Below, piece by piece: positions 47,101 to 55,796 of a stretch of DNA of 64,000 nt. The notes under the pieces are model-generated. The model was given only the letters and a program-made list of their open reading frames with translations. It was not told where the DNA came from and did not search any database. The DNA is from Acidobacteriota bacterium (lineage in GTDB: Bacteria; Acidobacteriota; Terriglobia; Bryobacterales; Bryobacteraceae), in contig JAFDVZ010000002.1 in the NCBI GenBank assembly GCA_018268715.1, forward strand, positions 925,632-989,631, read 5' to 3'. Position 1 is the stretch's first letter. Every line of letters starts with the position of its first letter. The translations under genes and the position numbers were made by a program.

Positions 47101-47548
47101 CGCGGGTGCTGTTGTCGGTTTCGAGCAGGACAGCGGCGCCGGTGACCATCACGCTTTCGCTGACCTGTCCCACCTTGAGGCTGACATCGACTCGCTGGCG
47201 CGCGGCCGTGGTGACTTCGAACCCGTCGGTCTGCGCCGCCTGGAATCCAGCGGCCTGCGTCTTGATGCGGTAGCGGCCGAGGCGGACGTTGACGAAGGTG
47301 AAGTCTCCTTCGGTGCTGGTTGTGGTGTTCGATGTGACTCCGGTGCTGACGTTCTCCAGGGTGACGGTTACGTTCGCCACCACCGCGCCGCTCTGATCGC
47401 GAATCGTTCCCAGTACGGTTCCGGAGTCGAACTGGGCGAATGCGGCGGGGGAAAGAAGGGTGAAGAGGGATAGTGCAATCGTTAGCACACGTGTGCGAAG
47501 CAGCAAACTGCTCCTGATTAACGACATGGAGCGAGACATACGATCCAA
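44198..47548 (-). CDS. TonB-dependent outer-membrane receptor with carboxypeptidase-regulatory domain
   Basis: 1116 residues. Signal region to about 39 (starts at 47548 or an internal ATG such as M8/47527 are possible), then a CarboxypepD_reg-like domain (about 42-125: GTIRDQSGAVVANVTVTLEN), plug (about 130-250) and beta-barrel ending QLQFGLKFLF with the terminal phenylalanine. Being first in a leftward set with kduI and the GH105 fusion, it probably imports pectin or other uronate oligosaccharides. It is divergent from the LacI-iol operon across about 210 bp, so the two could be co-regulated. Confidence 0.9.
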   Translation of the reverse strand: MDRMSRSMSLIRSSLLLRTRVLTIALSLFTLLSPAAFAQFDSGTVLGTIRDQSGAVVANVTVTLENVSTGVTSNTTTSTEGDFTFVNVRLGRYRIKTQAAGFQAAQTDGFEVTTAARQRVDVSLKVGQVSESVMVTGAAVLLETDNSTRGQVINPRQIVELPLNGRAYADLALLVPGVRKSLLQNQTETSRDASFNVNGMRSSQNNFMLDGVDNNAYGTSNQGFSNQVVQASPDALQEFKVETNNFSAEYGRAAGAIVNASIKSGTNQIHGSAWEFIRNTKLNAVGFFQPTGGVKPVFQQNQFGASVGGAIKKDKIFLFGDFESFQRVSRTLTYATVPTMDMRAGKFGIPVKNPLTGAVYADGNVPSTDMISFAKTVLSQLPAPTTGDIANNYQSLPRTTIADNKGDIRLDWYLNQKLSTFTRFSYRDADIFSPPPIPGPSGGNANGYIYARNWQLAPGATWSINSNSVLEVRLGVGFTNGGKSPVNLDVDNSVYGIPGLPTNKDFAGGLYTLNMNGGLSQLGRQSSNPQYQNPLVIDPKVNYSRFVGRHTLKTGFEYQMINTEIQDFHPKYGVDNYSGVFSSPTGTASGSLQQQVYAVADLMFGLRSHYELNNYAVDYYRQRMYFYYLQDDFKVNSKLTLNLGVRYEYGTPQWEANNKLANLDPVSQTMIQSKGGDIYGRSLIHPDRNDWAPRVGMAYRLGNKTAIRAAYGVSYIHFNRLGGENLLGYNGPNIIDATIDQVPSQGLCSSTSADPTTCFRPTYMGFPDNFASPDKFRTITTQVRYIPANLRDGYIQNWHFTIQRELTKDLTLDVAYVGSKGTRIMILGDYNQANPNQPGQNIALQSRRPLSNFTTIEIAFDGGFSTYHALQTKLEKRFGGGLYALNSFSWSKAIDNASGHLEANNGDNSRANYRDLTHEKGLSSYDQPFNNTLSLIYQLPFGKGRRFALPNAATNWALGGWEVSLMNTLTSGLPINLTYSPSSQYSVSGLPSYRVNVTGNPVLAEGSRTGNPSTSSQYIQYLNASAVAQPTDPSHPFGNAGRNIARGYPLYQVDCGIHKDFPVLRESWKLQFRGEAFNLTNQTNFMAPSSNLGSTYGRITSTFPARQLQFGLKFLF

Positions 47549-47715
47549 AGGACCTCCGGCGGAAATTGTAACTATGAGAAAGTTTCAAGTCAAGTGAATA
47601 TACCGTTTCAATACTTAACATCGTTAAATAACAGAAGATAAACGAGATATATTGTCACTGATACGTAACACGGGCTTTCTGCGGCACTTGCGGGGAGGCT
47701 CGTCGGGGTATATTA

Positions 47716-47729
47716 TGCAAACGTGTGCA
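47716..47729. promoter_or_regulatory. LacI-type operator candidate
   Basis: TGCAAACGTGTGCA, a 12-of-14 palindrome centred on CG that fits the LacI-family pattern TGNAANCGNTTNCA. It lies 29 bp before the LacI start in the 210-bp gap shared with the divergent TonB receptor. It suggests autoregulation and possible joint control of both directions. Confidence 0.6.
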
Positions 47730-47757
47730 GCGCCATCGGGCGCGACATCCGACCCGT

Positions 47758-48846
47758 ATGAAGCGCGCGTCCATCAAGGATCTGGCCCGGATTGCGAACG
47801 TCTCGCACTCCACCGTGTCCCGCGCGCTCAGCCGCAATCCCCTGGTGAACCAGGCGACGGCGGAGCGGATCCGCCGTCTGGCCGATGAACACGGCTACCG
47901 CCCGAGCGCCGCCGCGCGCAGCCTGGTGACCAGCCGGACCGCGACGGTGGGTGTGGTGGTGACCAACATCACCGACCCTTTCGCCGCCGAGGTGGTGAGC
48001 GGGATCGAGGAGGCCGCGCTCGAGCACGACTACTCGGTGTTCCTGGCCAATTCGAACGCCGAGCCGGCGCGCGAGGTGAAGGTGGTCCGTTCCTTCGAGG
48101 AGCGGCGCGTCGACGGCGTCATCGTCACTTCCTCGCGGGTGGGCAGCGTGTACGCCGGCCTGTTGGCCAAGGCCGAGGTGCCCATCGTGCTGCTGAACAA
48201 CCAGCATCCGGGCGAGTTCCTGCATTCGGTGATGATCGCCAATCCGGAGGCCGCCACGGAGGCGGTCCAGCACCTGCTCGCGTTGGGGCACCGCCGGATC
48301 GCCTATGTCGGCGACCGCCTGGGCCGCCAGTCCGACACGGAGCGCTTTGCCGGATATCGCGTCGCGCTCGATTACGCGGACGTGCCGTTCTGCCCCGAAT
48401 ATGTCGTGCACGGCGACGGCAAGCCCGAGGGCGGAGGTGCGGCGATGCGCCGGCTGCTGGCGCTCGACGAGCCGCCGACGGCCGTGTTCTGCTACAACGA
48501 CATGACCGCGCTCGGCGCGATGCGAGCGATCCGTGACGCCGGGCTGCGCATTCCGGAAGACGTGTCCGTGGTGGGCTTCGACGACCTGTTCGTCGCCCGT
48601 TACATGGACCCGCCGCTCACCACCGTGCGCCAGCCGATGCGAAGGATGGGCCGCATGGCGTTTGAAACGCTGCACAGCCTGGTGTCGGACGCCGGGTCGG
48701 GCCAGAACATCAAGGTGCCGGGGGAGTTGATTGTCCGCCAATCGACGGCCCCGGTCCGCAAGGAGATTTCATGCAACTTCTCTACCGCCCCGAAATCAAC
48801 AGCGGGCGGATCGAACGTTTCGGATTCGAATATCTCGGGTTCGTGA
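47758..48846 (+). CDS. LacI-family transcriptional regulator of the inositol operon
   Basis: 362 residues from ATG 47758. A GTG start 11 codons upstream adds an unlikely basic lead. The N-terminal helix-turn-helix is clear (ASIKDLARIANVSHSTVSRA), with hinge helix HGYRPSAAARSL and a periplasmic-binding-protein-like effector domain (about 60-335). The protein's last 25 residues are read from DNA that also encodes the start of iolB: a 76-bp overlap. It is the first gene of the operon and probably senses inositol or a breakdown product. Confidence 0.9.
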   Translation: MKRASIKDLARIANVSHSTVSRALSRNPLVNQATAERIRRLADEHGYRPSAAARSLVTSRTATVGVVVTNITDPFAAEVVSGIEEAALEHDYSVFLANSNAEPAREVKVVRSFEERRVDGVIVTSSRVGSVYAGLLAKAEVPIVLLNNQHPGEFLHSVMIANPEAATEAVQHLLALGHRRIAYVGDRLGRQSDTERFAGYRVALDYADVPFCPEYVVHGDGKPEGGGAAMRRLLALDEPPTAVFCYNDMTALGAMRAIRDAGLRIPEDVSVVGFDDLFVARYMDPPLTTVRQPMRRMGRMAFETLHSLVSDAGSGQNIKVPGELIVRQSTAPVRKEISCNFSTAPKSTAGGSNVSDSNISGS

Positions 48847-49583
48847 ACCACCGTCTGAAGCCGGGCGAAAGCGTCGCCGGCGAAACAGGCGGCGATGAGA
48901 TGGGGATTGTGCTGTTCGGCGGCAAGTGCTCCGTCACCTCGTCGGAAGGCGAGTGGAATTCGATCGGGGGCCGCAAGAACGTGTTCGATGGGCTGCCGTG
49001 GGCGGTCTATCTGCCGATCGGGTCCACCTACAAAGTCACCGCCGAGACCGATTGCGATTTCGCGCTGTGCTTTGCGAAGGCCGAGCGGCGATTCCCTGCG
49101 AAGCTGGTGACGCCCGCCCATCCCGATATCGAGATTCGCGGCGGCGGCAACGCCACGCGCCAGATTAACGGGATCTTCAAACCGAACTTCGAGGCCGACC
49201 GTTTGCTGGTGGTGGAGGTCTATACGCCGGCCGGCAGTTGGTCGAGCTATCCGCCGCACAAGCACGATGTCCACAACCCTCCGGACGAAGTGGACCTGGA
49301 GGAGTTTTACTACTACCGCGTCGACAAGCCCGGCGGCTACGCCATTCAGAAAGTCTACACGGCGGACCGCCGCATCGATGAGACGATCACCGTGCGCGAC
49401 GGCGAGATGGTGCTGGTGCCCGAGGGCTATCACCCGGTGGTGGCGGCGCACGGCTACAACGTGTACTACCTGAACCTGCTGGCCGGCTCGGCCCGATCGA
49501 TGGCGGCTTCCGATGATCCGGAGTATGCGTGGGTTCGGGCGGCGTGGAAGGACCGGGATCCGCGGGTCCCGCTGGTGAGGTAG
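48771..49583 (+). CDS. iolB: 5-deoxy-glucuronate isomerase
   Basis: 270 residues, bicupin fold. IolB signatures are visible: LGFVNHRLKPGESV, the metal region SYPPHKHDVHNPPDEVDLEE and VPEGYHPVVAAHGYNVYYLN. It converts 5-deoxy-D-glucuronate to 2-deoxy-5-keto-gluconate, the step after IolD. The ATG at 48771 follows AAGGAGATTTC, a strong ribosome site inside the lacI reading frame. iolC starts 7 bp after its stop. Confidence 0.95.
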   Translation: MQLLYRPEINSGRIERFGFEYLGFVNHRLKPGESVAGETGGDEMGIVLFGGKCSVTSSEGEWNSIGGRKNVFDGLPWAVYLPIGSTYKVTAETDCDFALCFAKAERRFPAKLVTPAHPDIEIRGGGNATRQINGIFKPNFEADRLLVVEVYTPAGSWSSYPPHKHDVHNPPDEVDLEEFYYYRVDKPGGYAIQKVYTADRRIDETITVRDGEMVLVPEGYHPVVAAHGYNVYYLNLLAGSARSMAASDDPEYAWVRAAWKDRDPRVPLVR

Positions 49584-49590
49584 AACATTC

Positions 49591-50535
49591 ATGGATATCG
49601 TTGTTTTGGGGCGGATCGGCTACGATCTGTACTCCGAAGAGCCGTACACGCCGCTCTCCAAGGTGCGCAGGTTTTCGCGCTACCTGGGCGGATCGAGCGC
49701 GAACATGGCCGTTGGGCTGTCACGCCTGGGCGCCAGGGTGGGCATTGTGGCGTGCCTGGGCGACGACGCGCTCAGCCAGTTTCTGGTGGACTTTCTGAAA
49801 GCCGAGGGCGTCGACACGGATCATGTGAAGACGGCGCCGGGCTTCATGGCGTCGCTGTGTTTGACCGAGATCTCGCCGCCGGATAAATTCCCGCAGGTGT
49901 TCTACCGTCACGACGCCGTGGATATCCAGCTCAAGGTGGACGAGAGCGACCTGGCGTTCGCGGCTTCAGGGAAGATGTTCGTCACCAACGGGACGTCGCT
50001 GTGCGCGTCGCCTTCGCGCGAATCGACCTACCGGGCGATGGAGCGCGCCAAGGACGCGGGCTGCCGGGTGGTGTTCGATGTGGACTTTCGATCGATGTCG
50101 TGGCCGAACGCGGCGGAGGCGGGGCTGGCGGTGCGGCTCGCGCTGCCGTACGTCGACGTGCTGATCGGCAATCAGCCGGAGTTGATGCTGACGGCCGGCG
50201 TCGACGATCTTGACCAGGCGGTGCGCAAACTGCGCGGCCGTGTGCCGACGCTGGTGTCGAAGCTGGGCGCCGAGGGCACGCGCGTTTGGACCGGCGACGA
50301 TTCGGTGTTCCTTGCGCCCTACAAGGTGGACGTGGTGAGCACCATCGGCGCGGGCGACGGCTTCGCTTCGGGTTTCCTGTACGGGCTGAGCCAGGCGATG
50401 CCGCTCATCGAGTGCCTGCATCACGGCAACGCCGCCGCGGCCATCGTAGTGAGCCGGCTGAGTTGCTCGGAAGCCATGCCGACGCTCGCCGAAGTGCGCG
50501 AGATCATGAACAACCAGCGAGGCGCTCATGTTTAA
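49591..50535 (+). CDS. iolC: 5-dehydro-2-deoxygluconokinase
   Basis: 314 residues of the PfkB/ribokinase family. It opens MDIVVLGRIGYDLY, shows the sugar-site GGSSANMAVGLSRLGA and the ATP/catalytic loop TIGAGDGFASG with base Asp256. It phosphorylates 2-deoxy-5-keto-gluconate to the 6-phosphate. It overlaps the next gene by 8 bp, the aldolase-like gene expected to act on its product. Confidence 0.94.
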   Translation: MDIVVLGRIGYDLYSEEPYTPLSKVRRFSRYLGGSSANMAVGLSRLGARVGIVACLGDDALSQFLVDFLKAEGVDTDHVKTAPGFMASLCLTEISPPDKFPQVFYRHDAVDIQLKVDESDLAFAASGKMFVTNGTSLCASPSRESTYRAMERAKDAGCRVVFDVDFRSMSWPNAAEAGLAVRLALPYVDVLIGNQPELMLTAGVDDLDQAVRKLRGRVPTLVSKLGAEGTRVWTGDDSVFLAPYKVDVVSTIGAGDGFASGFLYGLSQAMPLIECLHHGNAAAAIVVSRLSCSEAMPTLAEVREIMNNQRGAHV

Positions 50536-51529
50536 CAGCCGCGAGTTTCTGCCCGATGCGCTGATCGCGCGCGTCGTCGATAAGCGGGTCACCGATCCCG
50601 AGTATTCGTCGCGCGTAGCCGCCAACCGCGTGCGTCGCACGTCGCTGACGCTTGATGGGAAGCTGAACATCCTGGCGGCGGACCATCCGGCGCGACGCGT
50701 CACCAAGGTGGGCGACGACGGCATCGCCATGGCTGATCGCCGCGATTACCTGGCGCGCATCATCCGCGTGATGCAGGCGGGCGATGTCGATGGCCTGATG
50801 GCCACGATGGACATTGTTGAGGACCTGCTGACCATCCACGGGCTGGTGCGCGAGTCGGGCGGCGAAGGTCTGGTGGACGGCAAGCTGCTGATCGCGAGCT
50901 TCAATCGTGGAGGCTTGGCGGGTACGGCGTGGGAGTTGGACGATCCGGTCACTGGGCCTTCCGCCGAGACGTGCGTCGAATGGCGGCTGGACGGCGCGAA
51001 GATCCTGCTGCGCATCGGCGATGACGATGCGGGGTCGCTTGAGACCGTGCTGGCGAGCGCCGAGGCGATCACCGAGTGCAACGCCGAGAAGATCCCGATG
51101 TTTCTCGAGCCGCTGCCGGTGGTGAAGACGGACAAAGGCTGGACGGTGGTGAAGACCGCCGAGGCGTTGGCGAAGATCGCGGGCGTCGCATCGGCGTTGG
51201 GAGATTCGAGCCGTTACCTGTGGCTGAAGCTGCCCTACTGCGAGCGCTACGAGGTGGTGGCGCGGTCGACGACGCTGCCCATTCTGTTGTTGGGCGGCGA
51301 ATCGGCCGGCAGTCCCGCGCCGTTTCTGACGCAGTTGGCGTCGGCCCTGCAGGCGGGGCCGAACGTGCGCGGAGCGCTGGTGGGCCGCAACGTTCTCTAC
51401 CCGGGCGATGAGGATCCGCTGGCGATGGCCTCGGCCGCGGGCGGCATCATTCATCACGGGTGGACGGTGGAGCAGGCGCTCGAATCGTTCGGCGCGAATC
51501 GGGGGAAGGATCTCGGAAGACTGCGGTAG
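50528..51529 (+). CDS. Cgl0159-like TIM-barrel aldolase, probable replacement for IolJ
   Basis: 333 residues that resemble the (beta/alpha)8 family found in actinobacterial iol clusters (Cgl0159 type), not classical class II IolJ. Landmarks are SLTLDGKLNILAADHPARR, GKLLIASFNRGG, KIPMFLEPLPVV and the phosphate-end LLLGGESAG, and there is a GALVGRNVLYP strand near the end. Position between iolC and iolD implies cleavage of 2-deoxy-5-keto-gluconate-6-phosphate into dihydroxyacetone phosphate and malonate semialdehyde. The Schiff-base lysine cannot be fixed by eye. The function is inferred from context. Confidence 0.75.
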   Translation: MFNSREFLPDALIARVVDKRVTDPEYSSRVAANRVRRTSLTLDGKLNILAADHPARRVTKVGDDGIAMADRRDYLARIIRVMQAGDVDGLMATMDIVEDLLTIHGLVRESGGEGLVDGKLLIASFNRGGLAGTAWELDDPVTGPSAETCVEWRLDGAKILLRIGDDDAGSLETVLASAEAITECNAEKIPMFLEPLPVVKTDKGWTVVKTAEALAKIAGVASALGDSSRYLWLKLPYCERYEVVARSTTLPILLLGGESAGSPAPFLTQLASALQAGPNVRGALVGRNVLYPGDEDPLAMASAAGGIIHHGWTVEQALESFGANRGKDLGRLR

Positions 51530-51538
51530 GAGGCATCC

Positions 51539-53407
51539 ATGAAAACACGTCACGTCACGATGGCTCAGGCGCTGGTCGGGTTTCTGAAGAACCAGTATGT
51601 GGAACGCGATGGCCAGGAGTCGCGCTTCTTTGCGGGAGCTTGGGGAATTTTCGGGCACGGCATCGTCGCCGGCCTCGGCCAGGCGCTGCAGGAGAACCCC
51701 GATTTCCGATACTACCTGTCGCGCAACGAACAAGCTTCGGTGCATATCGCAACCGCCTTTGCGAAGGCGCGCAGCCGCATGTCGACGTTCGCCTGCATCT
51801 CCTCGATTGGGCCGGGCGCAACGAACATGATCACCGGCGCCGCCACCGCCACCATCAATCGAATCCCGGTGCTGCTGCTGCCGGGCGACATCTTCGCGCG
51901 GCGCAATGTCGCGCCCGTGCTGCAACAGCTTGAGTACGAGCCGAGCCAGGATGCATCGGTGAACGATTGCTTCAAGCCGGTCTCGAAGTATTGGGACCGC
52001 ATCAATCGCGCCGATCAGTTGCCGTTCGCCGTCGTGGAGGCCATGCGCGTGCTGACGTCACCCGCGAACACCGGCGCGGTGACGCTGGCGCTTCCGCAGG
52101 ACACGCAATCGGAGGCGTGGGACTATCCCGAAGAGCTTTTCGAAAAGCGCGTGTGGCACGTGGCGCGGCCTCCCGCCGAGCCATCGGTGCTGCACAAAGC
52201 GGCCGAGATGATCCGCGCGTCGACGCGTCCGCTGATCATCGCGGGCGGCGGCGTGCTGTATAGCGAAGCGTCGGCGGCGCTCGCGAGCCTGGCGGCTCAC
52301 ACCGGCGTGCCGGTTGCCGAAACGCAGGCCGGCAAGGGCTCGCTCGCCTTCGACCATCCGCAGAACCTGGGCGCCATGGGCGTCACCGGTACGCCGGGCG
52401 CGAACATCGCGGCGCGCGAAGCCGACCTGGTGATCGCCATCGGCACGCGCTTGAGCGACTTCACCACCGCGTCGAAGACGGCCTTCCAGAATCCCAATGT
52501 GCGCTTCATCAATATCAACGTGAATGAGATGGACGCGCATAAACACGCCGGGCTCCCGATGATCGCCGACGCCAAGGCAGCGCTCGAGCAACTTGAATCG
52601 GCGCTCGGCGGTTACAGCGTGGCGGCGGAGTATGCGCACAAGATCGCCGAATGGAAAGAGTTCTGGGAAGCCGAAACCGATCGCTTGTACGGCCTGCGCC
52701 ACGGCCCGCCGATCAGCCAGGGCGAGGTGGTGGGCGCGGTGAACGCCGCGTCGGGCGCCGACGATGTGGTGGTGTGCGCCGCGGGCAGCCTGCCGGGCGA
52801 CCTCCACAAGCTGTGGCGCACGCGCAAGCCCAAGGGTTATCACCTCGAATACGGCTACTCGTGCATGGGTTATGAGATCGCGGGAGGTCTGGGCGTGAAG
52901 ATGGCCGACCCGTCCAAGGAAGTCTACGTCATGGTGGGCGATGGCTCATTTCAGATGATGTCGTCTGAAATAGCGACCTCCATCCAGGAAGGCTACAAGC
53001 TGAACATCGTGCTGCTCGACAACCACGGATATTCGAGCATCGGCGGGTTGTCGAAGTCGATTGGTTCCGAAGGCTTCGGCACGGACTACAAGCGGCGCAG
53101 CGAGTCGGGCCATCTCGACGCCGGCTACGTTCCGGTGGACTTCGCCAAGCTCTGCGAAGGGCTGGGCGCGATCACGGTCCGCGCGCATAGCTACGACGAA
53201 CTCGCGGCGGCGCTCCAGGCGATGAAAGGCCATCGGCAGACGACCGCCGTGGTGGTGGAAGTCGACAAGGAAATGAAGGTTCCGGGTTACGAGTCCTGGT
53301 GGGACGTGCCGATCTCCGAAGTCTCTGGGCTCGACACCATCCGCGAGGCTCGCGCGAAGTACGAAAACGCAGTAAAGAAGGAACGGCATTTAGAGGTGAG
53401 TGCGTGA
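51539..53407 (+). CDS. iolD: 3D-(3,5/4)-trihydroxycyclohexane-1,2-dione hydrolase
   Basis: 622 residues of the thiamine-diphosphate enzyme family. The N-terminal pyrimidine-binding part has [16 protein letters not shown] with the activating glutamate. The C-terminal part has [16 protein letters not shown] followed by LLDNHGYSS, the diphosphate/magnesium site. IolD opens the cyclitol ring to 5-deoxy-glucuronate. Its TGA overlaps the iolA start by 4 bp. Confidence 0.95.
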   Translation: MKTRHVTMAQALVGFLKNQYVERDGQESRFFAGAWGIFGHGIVAGLGQALQENPDFRYYLSRNEQASVHIATAFAKARSRMSTFACISSIGPGATNMITGAATATINRIPVLLLPGDIFARRNVAPVLQQLEYEPSQDASVNDCFKPVSKYWDRINRADQLPFAVVEAMRVLTSPANTGAVTLALPQDTQSEAWDYPEELFEKRVWHVARPPAEPSVLHKAAEMIRASTRPLIIAGGGVLYSEASAALASLAAHTGVPVAETQAGKGSLAFDHPQNLGAMGVTGTPGANIAAREADLVIAIGTRLSDFTTASKTAFQNPNVRFININVNEMDAHKHAGLPMIADAKAALEQLESALGGYSVAAEYAHKIAEWKEFWEAETDRLYGLRHGPPISQGEVVGAVNAASGADDVVVCAAGSLPGDLHKLWRTRKPKGYHLEYGYSCMGYEIAGGLGVKMADPSKEVYVMVGDGSFQMMSSEIATSIQEGYKLNIVLLDNHGYSSIGGLSKSIGSEGFGTDYKRRSESGHLDAGYVPVDFAKLCEGLGAITVRAHSYDELAAALQAMKGHRQTTAVVVEVDKEMKVPGYESWWDVPISEVSGLDTIREARAKYENAVKKERHLEVSA

Positions 53408-54873
53408 ACGAAGTACGAGATTTTATCGGTGGCGTGTGGCGGCGGCCTTCGTCGGACCCCGCCACGCCGGTTCTGAATCCGGCCACCGGAGAAGTGATGG
53501 CGCAGTCCCCCGCCGGGAGCGTCGCCGACGTGACGGCCGCAATCGACCAGGCGTCGGCGGCGTTCCCGGATTGGCGGGCTGTGCCTCCCGCCGAGCGCGT
53601 GCAGTATCTGTTCAAGCTGAAGGCGCTGCTCGAGGAGCATTTCGACGAGATCGCCCGCATCACGGTGACCGAGAACGGCAAGACGCTCGGCGAGGCGCGC
53701 GGCGAGTTGCGGCGCGGCATCGAAAACGTCGAGGTGGCCTGCGGCATTCCGACGCTGATGCAGGGCTACAACCTGGAGGACGTGGCGCGCGGCATCGACG
53801 AGTCGATGTTCCGCCAGCCGCTGGGCGTGGCGGCCGTCATCACGCCGTTCAACTTCCCGTCGATGATCCCGCTGTGGTTTCTGCCCTACGCCATCGCCTG
53901 CGGCAACACGCTGGTGCTGAAGCCGTCCGAACGCGTGCCCTTCAGCATGGTGCGCGTGTTCGAACTGATCGAGCAGACCGGTTTGCCCAAGGGCGTGGTG
54001 AACCTGGTGAACGGCGGCAAGACGGCCGTCGACGCGCTGCTCGACCACCCGGCGGTGCAGGCGGTCAGCTTCGTCGGCTCGACGCCGGTTGCAAAGTACA
54101 TCTATGCGCGCGCATCGGCGAACGGAAAGCGCGTGCAGTGCCAGGGCGGCGCGAAGAACCACGTCGTCATCATGCCGGACGCCGACCCTGAAACCACCAC
54201 GCAGATTGTCGGCGACAGCGCCTATGGCTGCGCCGGACAGCGCTGCCTGGCCGTATCGGTGGCGGTGACGGTGGGCGACGCGCGCCGGTGGTTCCCGAAA
54301 TCGATCTCCGAGATGGCCGCTTCGTTGAAGGTCGGCCCCGGGCTCGAAGACGGCGTGCAGATGGGCCCGGTGATCACGCCCGCGAGCCGCGACCGCATCG
54401 AGAGCCTGATCGCGAAAGGCGCGTCGGAAGGCGCATCGGTGGCGATCGAAGGCCGCGACCGCAAGGTGGCGGGCTTCGAGAAGGGCCATTTCGTGGGACC
54501 CACGGTGCTCGATGGCGTGTCCGCGGCGAGCGAACTGGCCGAAACGGAAATCTTCGGTCCTGTTTTGAGCCTGATCCACGCGGCCGACATCGACGACGCG
54601 ATGGCCATCATCGCGCGCAATTCCTACGGCAACGCGGCGTCCATCTTCACGTCGAGCGGTGCGGCGGCGCGCAAGTTCCGCAATCAGATCCCGACCGGCA
54701 ACGTGGGCGTCAACATCGGCGTCGCGGCGCCCATGGCCTACTTCCCGTTCAGCGGCTGGAAGGGCAGTTTCTTCGGCGTGCTGCACGCGCAGGGGCGCGA
54801 CGCGGTGGAGTTCTACACGGGCGAGAAGGTGGTCATCGAACGGTGGCCGAAGGAATGGAGCAGGAGATTCTAG
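53404..54873 (+). CDS. iolA: Malonate/methylmalonate-semialdehyde dehydrogenase (CoA-acylating)
   Basis: 489 residues from GTG 53404 ([11 protein letters not shown]); a start at 53299 in the same frame lies inside iolD. Aldehyde dehydrogenase fold: [17 protein letters not shown] in the cofactor domain, [14 protein letters not shown], and the catalytic cysteine 281 in [12 protein letters not shown]. It is the MmsA type that yields acetyl-CoA and CO2 from malonate semialdehyde, finishing the inositol route. iolE follows 2 bp later. Confidence 0.93.
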   Translation: MNEVRDFIGGVWRRPSSDPATPVLNPATGEVMAQSPAGSVADVTAAIDQASAAFPDWRAVPPAERVQYLFKLKALLEEHFDEIARITVTENGKTLGEARGELRRGIENVEVACGIPTLMQGYNLEDVARGIDESMFRQPLGVAAVITPFNFPSMIPLWFLPYAIACGNTLVLKPSERVPFSMVRVFELIEQTGLPKGVVNLVNGGKTAVDALLDHPAVQAVSFVGSTPVAKYIYARASANGKRVQCQGGAKNHVVIMPDADPETTTQIVGDSAYGCAGQRCLAVSVAVTVGDARRWFPKSISEMAASLKVGPGLEDGVQMGPVITPASRDRIESLIAKGASEGASVAIEGRDRKVAGFEKGHFVGPTVLDGVSAASELAETEIFGPVLSLIHAADIDDAMAIIARNSYGNAASIFTSSGAAARKFRNQIPTGNVGVNIGVAAPMAYFPFSGWKGSFFGVLHAQGRDAVEFYTGEKVVIERWPKEWSRRF

Positions 54874-54875
54874 CC

Positions 54876-55790
54876 ATGCTGCGAGTTGGCAACGCGCCCT
54901 GTTCATGGGGCTCGCTGGAATTTGAAGAAGCCAAGGGCGAATCGATCGGATTCGCCCAGATGCTCGACGAGTTGGTGGAAACCGGATATACAGGCACGGA
55001 ACTCGGCGATTGGGGATTCATGCCCACCGACCCGGCGGCGCTCGGCGCGGAACTGGCCAGGCGCCGTGTCGCGATGCTGGGCGCCTTCGTGCCGGTGGCG
55101 TTAAAGGACCGTTCGGCCCACGCCGCGGGCGTCGAGAACGCCGTCAGGACCGCACGCCTGCTGGCCGCCGTCGCCACCGAGCCCGCGCCGTTTCTGGTGC
55201 TCGCCGACAACAACGGGACCGTGCCGTCGCGCACGCTGAACGCCGGCCGCATCACGCCAGAGCTGTCGCTTAGCGCCGCCGAATGGGCCGTCTTCGCCGA
55301 AGGCGCGAACGCCGTCGCACGAGCGGTCGCCAAGGAAACCGGCCTGCGCACGGTGTTCCATCATCACTGCGCGGGCTACGTGGAAACGCCCGACGAGATC
55401 GCGCAACTGCTCGCGCTCACGGACCCGGGCGTCCTCGGCCTGGTCTTCGACACCGGCCATTTCGCCTACGGATCGGGCTGCGCGGACGTCGTCTCCGCGC
55501 TCGAACGCTTCAAGGACCGCGTCTGGTACATCCACTTCAAGGACTGCCATCGCGAGGTCGCGCGCCGAGCCCGCCGCGACAAGCTCGACTACTTCCAGGC
55601 GTTGCGCGCGGGCGTATTCTGCGAGCTCGGCCAAGGCTGCGTAGATCTGCCGGGCGTCCTCGAATGGCTGAAGGCGACCGGTTACCAGGGCTACACGCTG
55701 GTGGAGCAGGACGTGTTGCCGGGCATGGGCACGCCGAAGGAAAGCGCCCGCCGCAACCGCGAATATCTGCGCTCCATCGAGAAAGTCTGA
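54876..55790 (+). CDS. iolE: Inosose dehydratase
   Basis: 304 residues from ATG 54876 with GGAG at 54863-54866. A seven-codon-earlier ATG (54855) and a 500-residue reading frame from 54288 overlap iolA and are rejected. Xylose-isomerase-like barrel: [36 protein letters not shown], the metal residues around [28 protein letters not shown] and EQDVLPG. It dehydrates scyllo-inosose to the dione used by IolD. Confidence 0.93.
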   Translation: MLRVGNAPCSWGSLEFEEAKGESIGFAQMLDELVETGYTGTELGDWGFMPTDPAALGAELARRRVAMLGAFVPVALKDRSAHAAGVENAVRTARLLAAVATEPAPFLVLADNNGTVPSRTLNAGRITPELSLSAAEWAVFAEGANAVARAVAKETGLRTVFHHHCAGYVETPDEIAQLLALTDPGVLGLVFDTGHFAYGSGCADVVSALERFKDRVWYIHFKDCHREVARRARRDKLDYFQALRAGVFCELGQGCVDLPGVLEWLKATGYQGYTLVEQDVLPGMGTPKESARRNREYLRSIEKV

Positions 55791-55796
55791 ACACCC

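Noticed and set aside
54288-54875. Long N-terminal extension of iolE
   Set aside because: It lies within iolA in another frame; IolE proteins are about 300 residues and a ribosome site precedes ATG 54876.
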